Source: Polyangiaceae bacterium
Lineage (GTDB): Bacteria; Myxococcota; Polyangia; Polyangiales; Polyangiaceae
Direction: 5' to 3'
NCBI GenBank assembly: GCA_025936205.1
Contig: JAICTU010000593.1
Span: 1 to 5,016 of the forward strand
Length of the DNA: 5,016 bases
The notes under the pieces are model-generated. The model was given only the letters and a program-made list of their open reading frames with translations. It searched no databases and was not told the origin of the DNA. The first letter of the stretch is position 1, and each line of letters starts with the position of its first letter. The position numbers and the translations under genes were made by a program. Below are positions 1 through 4,679 of this stretch, in pieces.

Positions 1-441
1 CGCGTCGAGCAGCACCGGCGGTTCCGCGACCGCACGCAGCGCGGAATGGCTCGCGCGCCGGCGCAACTGCAGGGAGAGCAAGGCTGGTCCGATGCGCAGG
101 GTATCGCCGACCTGCAAGGGCCGGCGTTCGTGAGGATTCAGCCGCTGCGGGCTCGCGAGCGTGGCATCTGGCCCGGCCACCACGGCGCTCGTGTTTCGAA
201 TCAGCACGGTGCCGTTGGAGCTGCCGAGGTCCTCGACCTCCACTCCCTCGACTCCAGCATGCAGCTGCACGTGCAGTCGAGAGACCGACGGATAGTCGAG
301 GCGGATCAGGTTCTCATCGCCCCGGCCCACGCTCGCGGAGCGGCCGATGGGCAGCGGGACGGCCCGCGACTTGCCGCTCGAGCTGACGAGGAGCTCAAAC
401 CGCACATCGGGCGGCGGAGGCTCGGTGAGCGGTTCAGACAT
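1..441 (-). CDS. FHA-domain protein, N-terminal part; probable sigma54 enhancer-binding protein (partial)
   Basis: The reading frame starts at the ATG complementary to 439-441 and stays open to the left edge, giving 147 residues with no stop; the C-terminal part is outside the window. Residues about 15-125 form a forkhead-associated (FHA) domain, which binds phosphothreonine peptides. The hallmark residues are present: V38-G-R-G41, S54-R-x-H57, and D71-L-G-S-S-N-G-T78. A C-terminal strand follows (L109-Q-V-G-D-T and L-R-I-G). The protein is soluble, with no signal peptide or membrane segment, so it is probably cytoplasmic. In myxobacteria FHA domains are often fused to a sigma54 AAA+ activator domain and a helix-turn-helix. 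The last visible residues, P-P-V-L-L-D-A, resemble from memory the start of that AAA+ domain. The three sigma54-type promoters nearby fit this role. FHA is secure; the activator assignment is inference. It is transcribed divergently from the protease. No strong Shine-Dalgarno is visible. Confidence 0.88.
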   Translation of the reverse strand, partial: MSEPLTEPPPPDVRFELLVSSSGKSRAVPLPIGRSASVGRGDENLIRLDYPSVSRLHVQLHAGVEGVEVEDLGSSNGTVLIRNTSAVVAGPDATLASPQRLNPHERRPLQVGDTLRIGPALLSLQLRRRASHSALRAVAEPPVLLDA

Positions 442-629
442 TCTCACATCAGCAGAGACGGCGGAAATGCCTTGCCCTTGAGCAAGCGCGGGACACTCCG
501 GAGTGGCTCCAGTCTTAACCAAAACGGCCGCTCAATGCTGCGTAGCAACCTCGCCGTCTGCTTCCAGCTTGGATCGCCGCGAGCCTCGCGACAACGCCTC
601 CAGCTTCCCACCTGCACCCATCTCCACCC
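442..629. promoter_or_regulatory. Divergent intergenic region with a 12-bp perfect palindrome
   Basis: This gap separates the two divergent genes and must hold both of their promoters, but I cannot place a convincing -35/-10 or -24/-12 element in it. A perfect palindrome CACTCCGGAGTG lies at 494-505 and could be an operator. A small inverted repeat (CTTGC, 471-475; GCAAG, 482-486) lies nearer the FHA gene. A 5-bp hairpin with a 3-nt loop (578-590) lies about 40 bases before the protease start. None of these has a recognised binding protein. Confidence 0.35.
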
Positions 630-1655
630 ATGTCGCACCTCCGTCTTCTTCACGTCGCAGCCGCCCTCACCTTGCTCGCCGCCTGCACACAGGCCGACGA
701 CGTCGAGCTCGGCGCGGTGCAGCAGCCCATGATCGAGGGCACACCGTCGGATGAGAGCTACGGAGGGGTGGTCTACTTCGAGACCCGGCAATCCCCGAAC
801 AGCCTCTCCTGTTCCGGCACACTCGTCGCTCCGAACCTGGTCCTGACCGCTCTGCACTGCGTGTCGAGCTCTGCTCTGGGCCACTTCAACTGCAAGCCCG
901 ATGGGTCCATCACCGCGGCCACGGTTCAGGAGGGCAGCCTCGGCCCGCTGTCGGCGCCTGCCAACATCAAAGTCTACACGGGCAGCCCGGTGGACTACTC
1001 CGCACCGGCGGCGCTCGGCAGCCGCCTCTACGGGACCGGCTCCACGCAGGGTTGTCAGGGGGACCTCGCGCTGATCCAGCTCGACCGTGCGCTGGACCTA
1101 CCGCTGTCCTCGATGCGACTGGACCGCATGGCCGGCTTCAAGGAGAAGGTCGACGTGCTCGGCTACGGCGAGACCGACGTCGTCGAGAACCGAGGCTTCC
1201 GCCTGGCGCGGCAAGTTCAGGTCATCGACGTGGGCCCCGCTTCCACTGCCGAGCCTGCGCGAACCGCCAGCCCACGCACCTTCGTCGTCGGCGAAGGCCC
1301 GTGTAAGGGGGACAGCGGCGGTCCGGCGTTCTCTGCTGAAACGGGAGCTTTGCTCGGCGTGTTCTCGCTCAACGAGAACGACGACTGTTCCGCCGTGGGC
1401 ATCCGCAACGTGTACACGAGCCTGTCCCCCTTCTCGAAGGTGATCCTGGATGCCTTTGACAAGGCCGGGGCAGAGCCGCTCCTGGAGCCGGGCTCGACAC
1501 GGCCGGGTGACCCCACCAGCGAGGAGCCGCCCCCAAAAAAGGCAGATTCCGGCGGCTGCACGCTCTCACCGGACCGCACTTCGCCCTCAGCCGTAGGACT
1601 CGCACTGTTCGGAATGGCGACGACAGCGATGAGGATACGCCGCCGCCGGAGCTGA
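630..1655 (+). CDS. Secreted S1-family (trypsin-fold) serine protease with lipobox and MYXO-CTERM-like tail
   Basis: 341 residues. The N-terminus is an export signal ending in lipobox L-A-A-C19. A probable propeptide follows, and I35-E-G-T looks like the new N-terminus made on zymogen activation. It sits exactly 41 residues before the catalytic His, as Ile16 does to His57 in chymotrypsin. The triad is His76 (T-A-L-H-C), Asp145 (D-L-A-L-I) and Ser229 (G-D-S-G-G-P). Likely disulfides are C61-C77 and C225-C253. The position equal to trypsin Asp189 is Gly223, so Lys/Arg specificity is unlikely. A Pro/Glu/Ser/Gly linker (about 283-308) leads to C310, a short hydrophobic stretch (about 319-334) and R-x-R-R-R-R-S. 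That matches the Cys-helix-Arg layout of MYXO-CTERM sorting tails. The start is fixed by the signal peptide; no Shine-Dalgarno is visible before it. Its substrate is unknown. Confidence 0.93.
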   Translation: MSHLRLLHVAAALTLLAACTQADDVELGAVQQPMIEGTPSDESYGGVVYFETRQSPNSLSCSGTLVAPNLVLTALHCVSSSALGHFNCKPDGSITAATVQEGSLGPLSAPANIKVYTGSPVDYSAPAALGSRLYGTGSTQGCQGDLALIQLDRALDLPLSSMRLDRMAGFKEKVDVLGYGETDVVENRGFRLARQVQVIDVGPASTAEPARTASPRTFVVGEGPCKGDSGGPAFSAETGALLGVFSLNENDDCSAVGIRNVYTSLSPFSKVILDAFDKAGAEPLLEPGSTRPGDPTSEEPPPKKADSGGCTLSPDRTSPSAVGLALFGMATTAMRIRRRRS

Positions 1656-1673
1656 AACGGACAGAGCGTTTCG

Positions 1674-1694
1674 CCCCGAGGCATGGCCGCGGGG
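1674..1694 (+). terminator. Possible terminator hairpin after the protease gene
   Basis: Nineteen bases after the protease stop, CCCCG (1674-1678) pairs with CGGGG (1690-1694). GGC/GCC (1680-1682 with 1686-1688) closes an ATG loop, with one A-G mismatch between the two stems. The stem is strong but has no T-tract after it, so it may instead be an mRNA 3'-end stabiliser. A weaker stem, GAAACG/CGTTTC (1654-1659 with 1667-1672), overlaps the stop codon. Confidence 0.4.
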
Positions 1695-1702
1695 GGTCAC
1701 GG

Positions 1703-1751
1703 TTGCACAATCTGATCGGGGTGTTGCACAGTCTGTTGCACAGACTGTGCA
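1703..1751. promoter_or_regulatory. TTGCACA dyad cluster, putative activator-binding site (UAS) of unit 1
   Basis: An 11-bp perfect inverted repeat has arms TGCACAGTCTG (1725-1735) and CAGACTGTGCA (1741-1751) around a 5-base spacer. The heptamer TTGCACA occurs three times on this strand, at 1703, 1724 and 1736. The dyad centre is about 170 bases upstream of the GG of the sigma54-type promoter, the usual range for enhancer-binding protein sites. Related dyads occur before units 2 and 3. With no T-tract, and placed between the preceding gene and the promoter, it reads better as an operator than as a terminator. Confidence 0.6.
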
Positions 1752-1845
1752 GGCACCGGTGTGCCCTGAGCTACCCCGACGTGCGCCGGCGCAGACCTCG
1801 CACGTCTGCCCTTGATTGCGCAGAAAGCAGGAGATCACTGCGCGC

Positions 1846-1868
1846 GCCGCGATCGCGGCGATCGCCGC
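1846..1868. repeat. Two overlapping 14-bp palindromes
   Basis: GCCGCGATCGCGGC (1846-1859) and GCGGCGATCGCCGC (1855-1868) are each perfect palindromes and share five bases. They lie about 40-60 bases upstream of the unit 1 promoter, between the dyad cluster and the -24 element. I see no copy before units 2 or 3. They could be a second operator or a chance product of GC-rich sequence. Confidence 0.4.
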
Positions 1869-1907
1869 TCCAAGCGGAGCGTTCCAGCGCGGCGCAGCCC
1901 ACCAGCG

Positions 1908-1924
1908 CGGCATGCGTTCTGCAT
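1908..1924 (+). promoter_or_regulatory. Sigma54-type (-24/-12) promoter of unit 1
   Basis: CGGCATG-N4-CTGCAT has GG at 1909-1910 and GC at 1921-1922 separated by exactly 10 bases, the invariant spacing of sigma54 promoters (consensus TGGCACG-N4-TTGCW). The predicted transcription start is near 1934, giving a leader of about 46 bases. The same element, extended to CTGCATTAAC, precedes the other two paralogs at nearly the same distance from the ATG. This conservation is stronger evidence than the match to the consensus alone. Confidence 0.75.
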
Positions 1925-1946
1925 TAACGTTCACTCAACGATAACT

Positions 1947-1959
1947 GGGGCAATGCCCC
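1947..1959 (+). promoter_or_regulatory. 5'-leader hairpin of unit 1
   Basis: GGGGC (1947-1951) pairs with GCCCC (1955-1959) around an AAT loop. It lies at about +14 to +26 of the predicted transcript and 20 bases before the ATG. Stems of the same shape and position occur in the leaders of units 2 and 3 with different bases. It may affect mRNA stability or translation; the role is unknown. Confidence 0.55.
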
Positions 1960-1979
1960 TACAACCGGGTCTGTACGAA

Positions 1980-2939
1980 ATGAATGCAAGCTGGTTCAGA
2001 GTTGCAGGCATCGTTTGGGTGGGGTTGGCGGCGGGCGCTCTGGTCGCCTGCAGCACAGGCGATATCGACGAAGGGCAGGCGGTCTCGGGCTCGGAGCTCG
2101 AGAGCGTGGCGCCGGACAACGAAAACGCCTCGATAGAGGACGACTACGGTGAGGCTGCTCAGGCGTTGATGAGCTGTTCCAACCCGGACGGCACCAACTC
2201 GGTGATGGCCGCGTTCGCGGTGGCGGTGGCCCAGGAGCTGGGGCGCTGGAACGCTTCCAAGGACTTCGTGATGAACTCGACGAGCGGCCGCAGCGAGAGC
2301 TCCCCGGGCGCTCAGCAAGCCATCAAGCTGGCGAGCGGCAGCGATGCCAACGGCCCGATCGGCAAGAGCCGCTGCTCCGACGGCCGTTGCGCCAGGGTCC
2401 AGGCGCTGCTCGACATGCAGTACGATCAGGCAAACAACCAGATCTACATCCAGGGCTCCGGCTCCACGAAGGTCTTGCTCAGCCCCGCGGCGCTGCGTTC
2501 GCGCATGTACGCCAAATGGCAGGAGCAGAAGGCCTGCGATCAGAATGCGCGAGACGGAGACAACAACTCCTGCACCCGCGAGCAGAACTCGCTGCAGTAC
2601 CTCAGCTCTGCCAAGGGCGGGTGCGACACCAACTTCACCTTCGGGGTAAAGGGCGCGAATGGCGCACCCTTGCACTTCCCGAATCAGCTCAAGAACCAGC
2701 TGAAGTTCGCGGACTGGACCAACCCCTACATCAACTTCCAGAATCTCGGGAACGGCAAGATCTCGATCGATCCCACCTACGGTCTGGATGAGGACAGTTC
2801 CACGACCACGGGAGCCTGCAACGCGGCCTGCACCGTGATCTCCAGGGTCGACAAGGAGGGCTCCTGCTGCTCCTGCGGAGGCGTGACCCGCACGCTCAAG
2901 AAGCTCCCCTTCAACTCCAGCATTTTCAAATGCAGCTGA
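1980..2939 (+). CDS. Cys-rich lipoprotein of unrecognised family, paralog 1
   Basis: 319 residues. A signal peptide (only one Arg, R7, before the hydrophobic stretch) ends in lipobox L-V-A-C24. The +2 residue is Ser rather than Asp, so outer-membrane or surface placement is likely (inference). An acidic low-complexity linker (about 25-60) precedes a conserved domain (64-319) beginning A-L-M-S-C66 and containing 12 cysteines: 66, 132, 137, 186, 198, 215, 280, 284, 296, 297, 299, 318. Signatures are R-C-S-D-G-R-C (131-137), N-P-Y-I-N-F (248-253) and C-C-S-C-G-G (296-301). I recognise no enzyme motif. The frame is open upstream to 1812, but that extension crosses the promoter and has no counterpart in the paralogs. 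The chosen ATG gives the shared M-[NQ]-A-[SN]-W start. No good Shine-Dalgarno precedes it. It has its own promoter and terminator, so it is probably monocistronic. Confidence 0.92.
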   Translation: MNASWFRVAGIVWVGLAAGALVACSTGDIDEGQAVSGSELESVAPDNENASIEDDYGEAAQALMSCSNPDGTNSVMAAFAVAVAQELGRWNASKDFVMNSTSGRSESSPGAQQAIKLASGSDANGPIGKSRCSDGRCARVQALLDMQYDQANNQIYIQGSGSTKVLLSPAALRSRMYAKWQEQKACDQNARDGDNNSCTREQNSLQYLSSAKGGCDTNFTFGVKGANGAPLHFPNQLKNQLKFADWTNPYINFQNLGNGKISIDPTYGLDEDSSTTTGACNAACTVISRVDKEGSCCSCGGVTRTLKKLPFNSSIFKCS

Positions 2940-2974
2940 GCGCCGGGCACTAGCGCCGGGCCAGAGCCGCAGCT

Positions 2975-3015
2975 ACGGGGTCTCGAGCATTCGCTCAGAG
3001 ACCCCGTCGTCTTTT
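2975..3015 (+). terminator. Rho-independent terminator of paralog 1
   Basis: ACGGGGTCTC (2975-2984) pairs perfectly with GAGACCCCGT (2998-3007). GAGC/GCTC can extend the stem inward, and CGTC and TTTT (3012-3015) follow. The lower stem and the GTCGTC/TTTTGTGC tail recur after paralog 2, so the terminator belongs to the duplicated unit. A 9-base direct repeat, GCGCCGGGC (2940-2948 and 2953-2961), lies between the stop codon and the hairpin. Confidence 0.85.
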
Positions 3016-3030
3016 GTGCGCTTGCTCGAG

Positions 3031-3067
3031 CTGTGCAACTTGCGCAGTCAGATCGCGATTTGCACAG
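3031..3067. promoter_or_regulatory. TTGCACA-type dyads, putative activator-binding site (UAS) of unit 2
   Basis: CTGTGCAA (3031-3038) faces TTGCGCAG (3040-3047) with one mismatch and a 1-base spacer. It also faces TTGCACAG (3060-3067) as a perfect 8-bp inverted repeat across 21 bases. These are the half-sites seen before unit 1, here arranged less compactly. They sit about 190-200 bases upstream of the unit 2 promoter GG. A separate inverted repeat, AGCCGG/CCGGCT (3066-3084), overlaps the last half-site. The rest of the gap up to 3241 shows nothing I can name. Confidence 0.5.
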
Positions 3068-3241
3068 CCGGTACGGGGCCGGCTCGCCGCCATTGCGAGT
3101 GGAGCAGCGCCGAGGTCGGTGCAGCGAACACATGCGCGTCCAGTCGCCAATCGCTGAAGTTCTTTAGGCAATCCGACCGTCTGGAAATCTGGTCACGCAA
3201 GTCGCACGCCTGCGGTCGACAGCGTCGTCCCCAACCGGGCT

Positions 3242-3258
3242 CGGCACGCCACCTGCAT
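3242..3258 (+). promoter_or_regulatory. Sigma54-type (-24/-12) promoter of unit 2
   Basis: CGGCACG-N4-CTGCAT has GG at 3243-3244 and GC at 3255-3256, exactly 10 bases apart. It differs from the sigma54 consensus only by C for T at the first base of each box. The predicted start is near 3268, with a leader of about 51 bases. Confidence 0.78.
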
Positions 3259-3279
3259 TAACAAGCGCTAACAATTAAC

Positions 3280-3294
3280 GAGGGCGGCGCCCTC
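3280..3294 (+). promoter_or_regulatory. 5'-leader hairpin of unit 2
   Basis: GAGGGC (3280-3285) pairs with GCCCTC (3289-3294) around a GGC loop. It lies at about +13 to +27 of the predicted transcript and 24 bases before the ATG. It has the same geometry as the hairpins of units 1 and 3, though the loop and outer pairs differ, which suggests the structure is kept rather than the sequence. Confidence 0.55.
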
Positions 3295-3318
3295 CCAAAC
3301 AGGTCCAAAGAAACAATC

Positions 3319-4290
3319 ATGCAAGCTAGTTGGCTCCGAGTTCTAGGTGTCGCGTCCGTCGCCGTTGCCGCGGGTGCATTCCTGGGGTGCGGCTCCGGAG
3401 ACTTCAACGCCGCGAGCGACGACGCTGTCGGCGATGATCTCATGAGCGTCGATCCCAGTGGCGAGGATACCGCCGCCATAGATGACAGCGAGTACAGCAC
3501 AGGCTCCGAGGCCTTGATGAGCTGTGCCAATCCCGACGGCACGAACTCCGTGATGGCCGCCTTCGCCGTGGCCGTCGCGCAGGAGCTGGGCCGCTGGAAC
3601 GCCACCAAGGACTTCATCCAGAACAACACCAGCGGTATGAGCGAGAGCTCGCCCGGCATGCAGCAAGCGCTCAAGCTCGCCAGCGGCAGCGACGCCAACG
3701 GCCCCATCGGCAAGAGCCGCTGCTCCGACGGCAAGTGCGCCAGGGTCCAGGCCCTGCTCGACATGCAGTACGACCAGTACAACAACAAGATCTACATCCA
3801 GGGCTCGGGGTCCACCAAAGTCTTGCTCAGCCCAGCTGCGCTGCGGGCGCGCATGTTCGCCAAGTGGAACGAGCAGAAAGCCTGCGACCAGAACGCGAAG
3901 GATGGCGACGCCAACTCCTGCACCAAGGAGCAGAACAAGCTCAGCTACGTGAGCGCTGCCGCGGGCGGCTGTGACACCAACTTCACCTTCTCTGTGAAGA
4001 ACTCGGCGGGTACCGCGCTCAAGTACCCGAACCAGCTCAAGAACGAGCTGCGCTTCGCGGACATGACCAACCCGTACATCAACTTCACGAACCTGGGCAA
4101 CGGCAACATCTCGATCGACCCCACCTACGGTCTGGATGACAACGGCGCCGGCAGCACGGGCAGCTGCACCCCCGCTTGCACCAAGATCTCCGTCAACAGC
4201 AACCTGGCGGGCACCTGCTGCTCCTGCGGTGGTATGGACAAGAAGTTCGCAAAGTCTCCCGTGAACTCCATCACCTTCCTCTGCCAGTGA
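3319..4290 (+). CDS. Cys-rich lipoprotein of unrecognised family, paralog 2
   Basis: 323 residues. The signal peptide ends F-L-G-C24, a lipobox with the less usual Phe at -3, at the same Cys position as in its paralogs. An acidic linker (about 25-63; Asp/Ser/Gly/Ala rich) differs freely from that of paralog 1. The domain from A-L-M-S-C69 onward is very similar by eye, and all 12 of its cysteines align with paralog 1: 69, 135, 140, 189, 201, 218, 283, 287, 300, 301, 303, 322. Conserved blocks are N-P-D-G-T-N-S-V-M-A-A-F, R-C-S-D-G-K-C (134-140), G-S-G-S-T-K-V-L-L-S-P-A-A-L-R and C-C-S-C-G-G (300-305). The even cysteine count and exported location suggest disulfides. The sequence before the start has only a poor A-rich Shine-Dalgarno (AAAGAAA). 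No catalytic motif is recognised; an adhesin, binding protein or structural surface protein is possible. Confidence 0.93.
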   Translation: MQASWLRVLGVASVAVAAGAFLGCGSGDFNAASDDAVGDDLMSVDPSGEDTAAIDDSEYSTGSEALMSCANPDGTNSVMAAFAVAVAQELGRWNATKDFIQNNTSGMSESSPGMQQALKLASGSDANGPIGKSRCSDGKCARVQALLDMQYDQYNNKIYIQGSGSTKVLLSPAALRARMFAKWNEQKACDQNAKDGDANSCTKEQNKLSYVSAAAGGCDTNFTFSVKNSAGTALKYPNQLKNELRFADMTNPYINFTNLGNGNISIDPTYGLDDNGAGSTGSCTPACTKISVNSNLAGTCCSCGGMDKKFAKSPVNSITFLCQ

Positions 4291-4303
4291 TCCCATCGGC
4301 CGT

Positions 4304-4320
4304 GCCGCGCTGAGCGCGGC
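4304..4320 (+). terminator. First 3' hairpin after paralog 2
   Basis: GCCGCGC (4304-4310) pairs with GCGCGGC (4314-4320) around a TGA loop, 13 bases after the stop codon. It has no T-tract and lies just before the main terminator. It may be a transcript-end stabiliser or part of a double terminator. Confidence 0.5.
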
Positions 4321-4337
4321 CCGGCTTCAGCAAGACG

Positions 4338-4378
4338 CGGGGTCGCGAGCCATGAGCTCGCGACCCCGTCGTCGTTTT
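4338..4378 (+). terminator. Rho-independent terminator of paralog 2
   Basis: A perfect 13-bp stem, CGGGGTCGCGAGC (4338-4350) with GCTCGCGACCCCG (4356-4368), encloses a CATGA loop. TCGTCG and TTTT (4375-4378) follow. The outer CGGGGTC/GACCCCG pairs and the downstream GTCGTC-TTTTGTGC are shared with the paralog 1 terminator, while the upper stem has changed with pairing kept. Confidence 0.88.
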
Positions 4379-4429
4379 GTGCCTTTTGGCGTTCTGCACA
4401 CTCTGGGCTGTCGAGCTGCTCAGCTCGTG

Positions 4430-4454
4430 CGTGTTGCACGAACAGTGCAACACG
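4430..4454. promoter_or_regulatory. TTGCAC/GTGCAA dyad, putative activator-binding site (UAS) of unit 3
   Basis: A 10-bp perfect inverted repeat has arms CGTGTTGCAC (4430-4439) and GTGCAACACG (4445-4454) around a 5-base spacer, the same spacer length as the unit 1 dyad. Its centre is about 160 bases upstream of the unit 3 promoter GG. A partial half-site, CTGCACA (4394-4400), and a 7-bp inverted repeat, CGAGCTG/CAGCTCG (4412-4427), lie just upstream. Confidence 0.6.
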
Positions 4455-4480
4455 AAATCCTGCTCACGACTCCGGGGTAA

Positions 4481-4562
4481 TGGCGCGGCAGCGCTTCGCG
4501 CCAGCACGCACAACAGCTGAACGCCGGCAAAACGCGCCATTTCACTGCTCTGCCTGAAATGG
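4481..4562. repeat. Two further inverted repeats between the dyad and the promoter of unit 3
   Basis: TGGCGCG (4481-4487) pairs with CGCGCCA (4497-4503) across 9 bases. CCATTTCA (4537-4544) pairs with TGAAATGG (4555-4562) across 10 bases. The second is relatively AT-rich for this genome and is centred about 54 bases upstream of the -24 box, so it could be a second regulator site. I see no copy in front of units 1 or 2, so its role is uncertain. Confidence 0.4.
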
Positions 4563-4602
4563 GAGGAGCCGTTGGGAGCGCTCAGGAGCCTCCGGAGAAT
4601 AC

Positions 4603-4619
4603 CGGCACGTTAACTGCAT
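4603..4619 (+). promoter_or_regulatory. Sigma54-type (-24/-12) promoter of unit 3
   Basis: CGGCACG-N4-CTGCAT has GG at 4604-4605 and GC at 4616-4617, exactly 10 bases apart. CTGCATTAAC is shared with both other units, whereas the 4-base spacer differs in all three. The predicted start is near 4629, 51 bases before the ATG as in unit 2. Confidence 0.78.
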
Positions 4620-4643
4620 TAACAGGAGCCAAATCATCAAGAC

Positions 4644-4656
4644 AGGGCATTGCCCT
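4644..4656 (+). promoter_or_regulatory. 5'-leader hairpin of unit 3
   Basis: AGGGC (4644-4648) pairs with GCCCT (4652-4656) around an ATT loop, at about +16 to +28 of the predicted transcript and 23 bases before the ATG. It matches the unit 1 and 2 leader hairpins in shape and place. Confidence 0.55.
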
Positions 4657-4660
4657 CCAA

Positions 4661-4674
4661 CCTTTTGAAAAGGA
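4661..4674 (+). promoter_or_regulatory. Ribosome binding site of paralog 3, possibly masked
   Basis: AAGGA (4670-4674) lies five bases before the ATG and is the only clear Shine-Dalgarno among the three paralogs. CCTT (4661-4664) can pair with AAGG (4670-4673) around a 5-base loop. The stem is short, so any masking would be weak. Confidence 0.5.
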
Positions 4675-4679
4675 ACGTC

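Noticed and set aside
569..586. GG-N10-GC spacing upstream of the protease (TTGGATC ... GAGCC)
   Set aside because: The -12 half lacks TTGC or CTGC and the CTGCATTAAC core is missing; a chance match in GC-rich DNA.
46..732. 228-codon plus-strand open frame at the left end
   Set aside because: It overlaps the FHA gene antisense and runs through the divergent promoter region into the protease. The FHA frame on the other strand has clear domain residues.
1725..1751. Reading the 11-bp inverted repeat as the protease terminator
   Set aside because: No T-tract follows, and the same half-sites recur before unit 3 and, loosely, before unit 2 at similar distances from the promoters, so an operator fits better.
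1812..1979. 56-codon N-terminal extension of paralog 1
   Set aside because: It would span the sigma54-type promoter and leader hairpin, would bury the signal peptide, and has no counterpart in paralogs 2 and 3.
3016..3261. 81-codon open frame between paralogs 1 and 2, and an 85-codon frame at 4559-4816
   Set aside because: They lie over regulatory DNA or overlap paralog 3 in another frame, and neither is conserved between the units.
3343..4296. 317-codon open frame on the minus strand, antisense to paralog 2 (and a similar 238-codon frame at 1959-2675 antisense to paralog 1)
   Set aside because: They mirror the GC-biased codons of the real genes, their products are low-complexity Val/Ala/Gly/Arg, and they have no motifs. 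Paralogy of the sense genes explains why both stay open.
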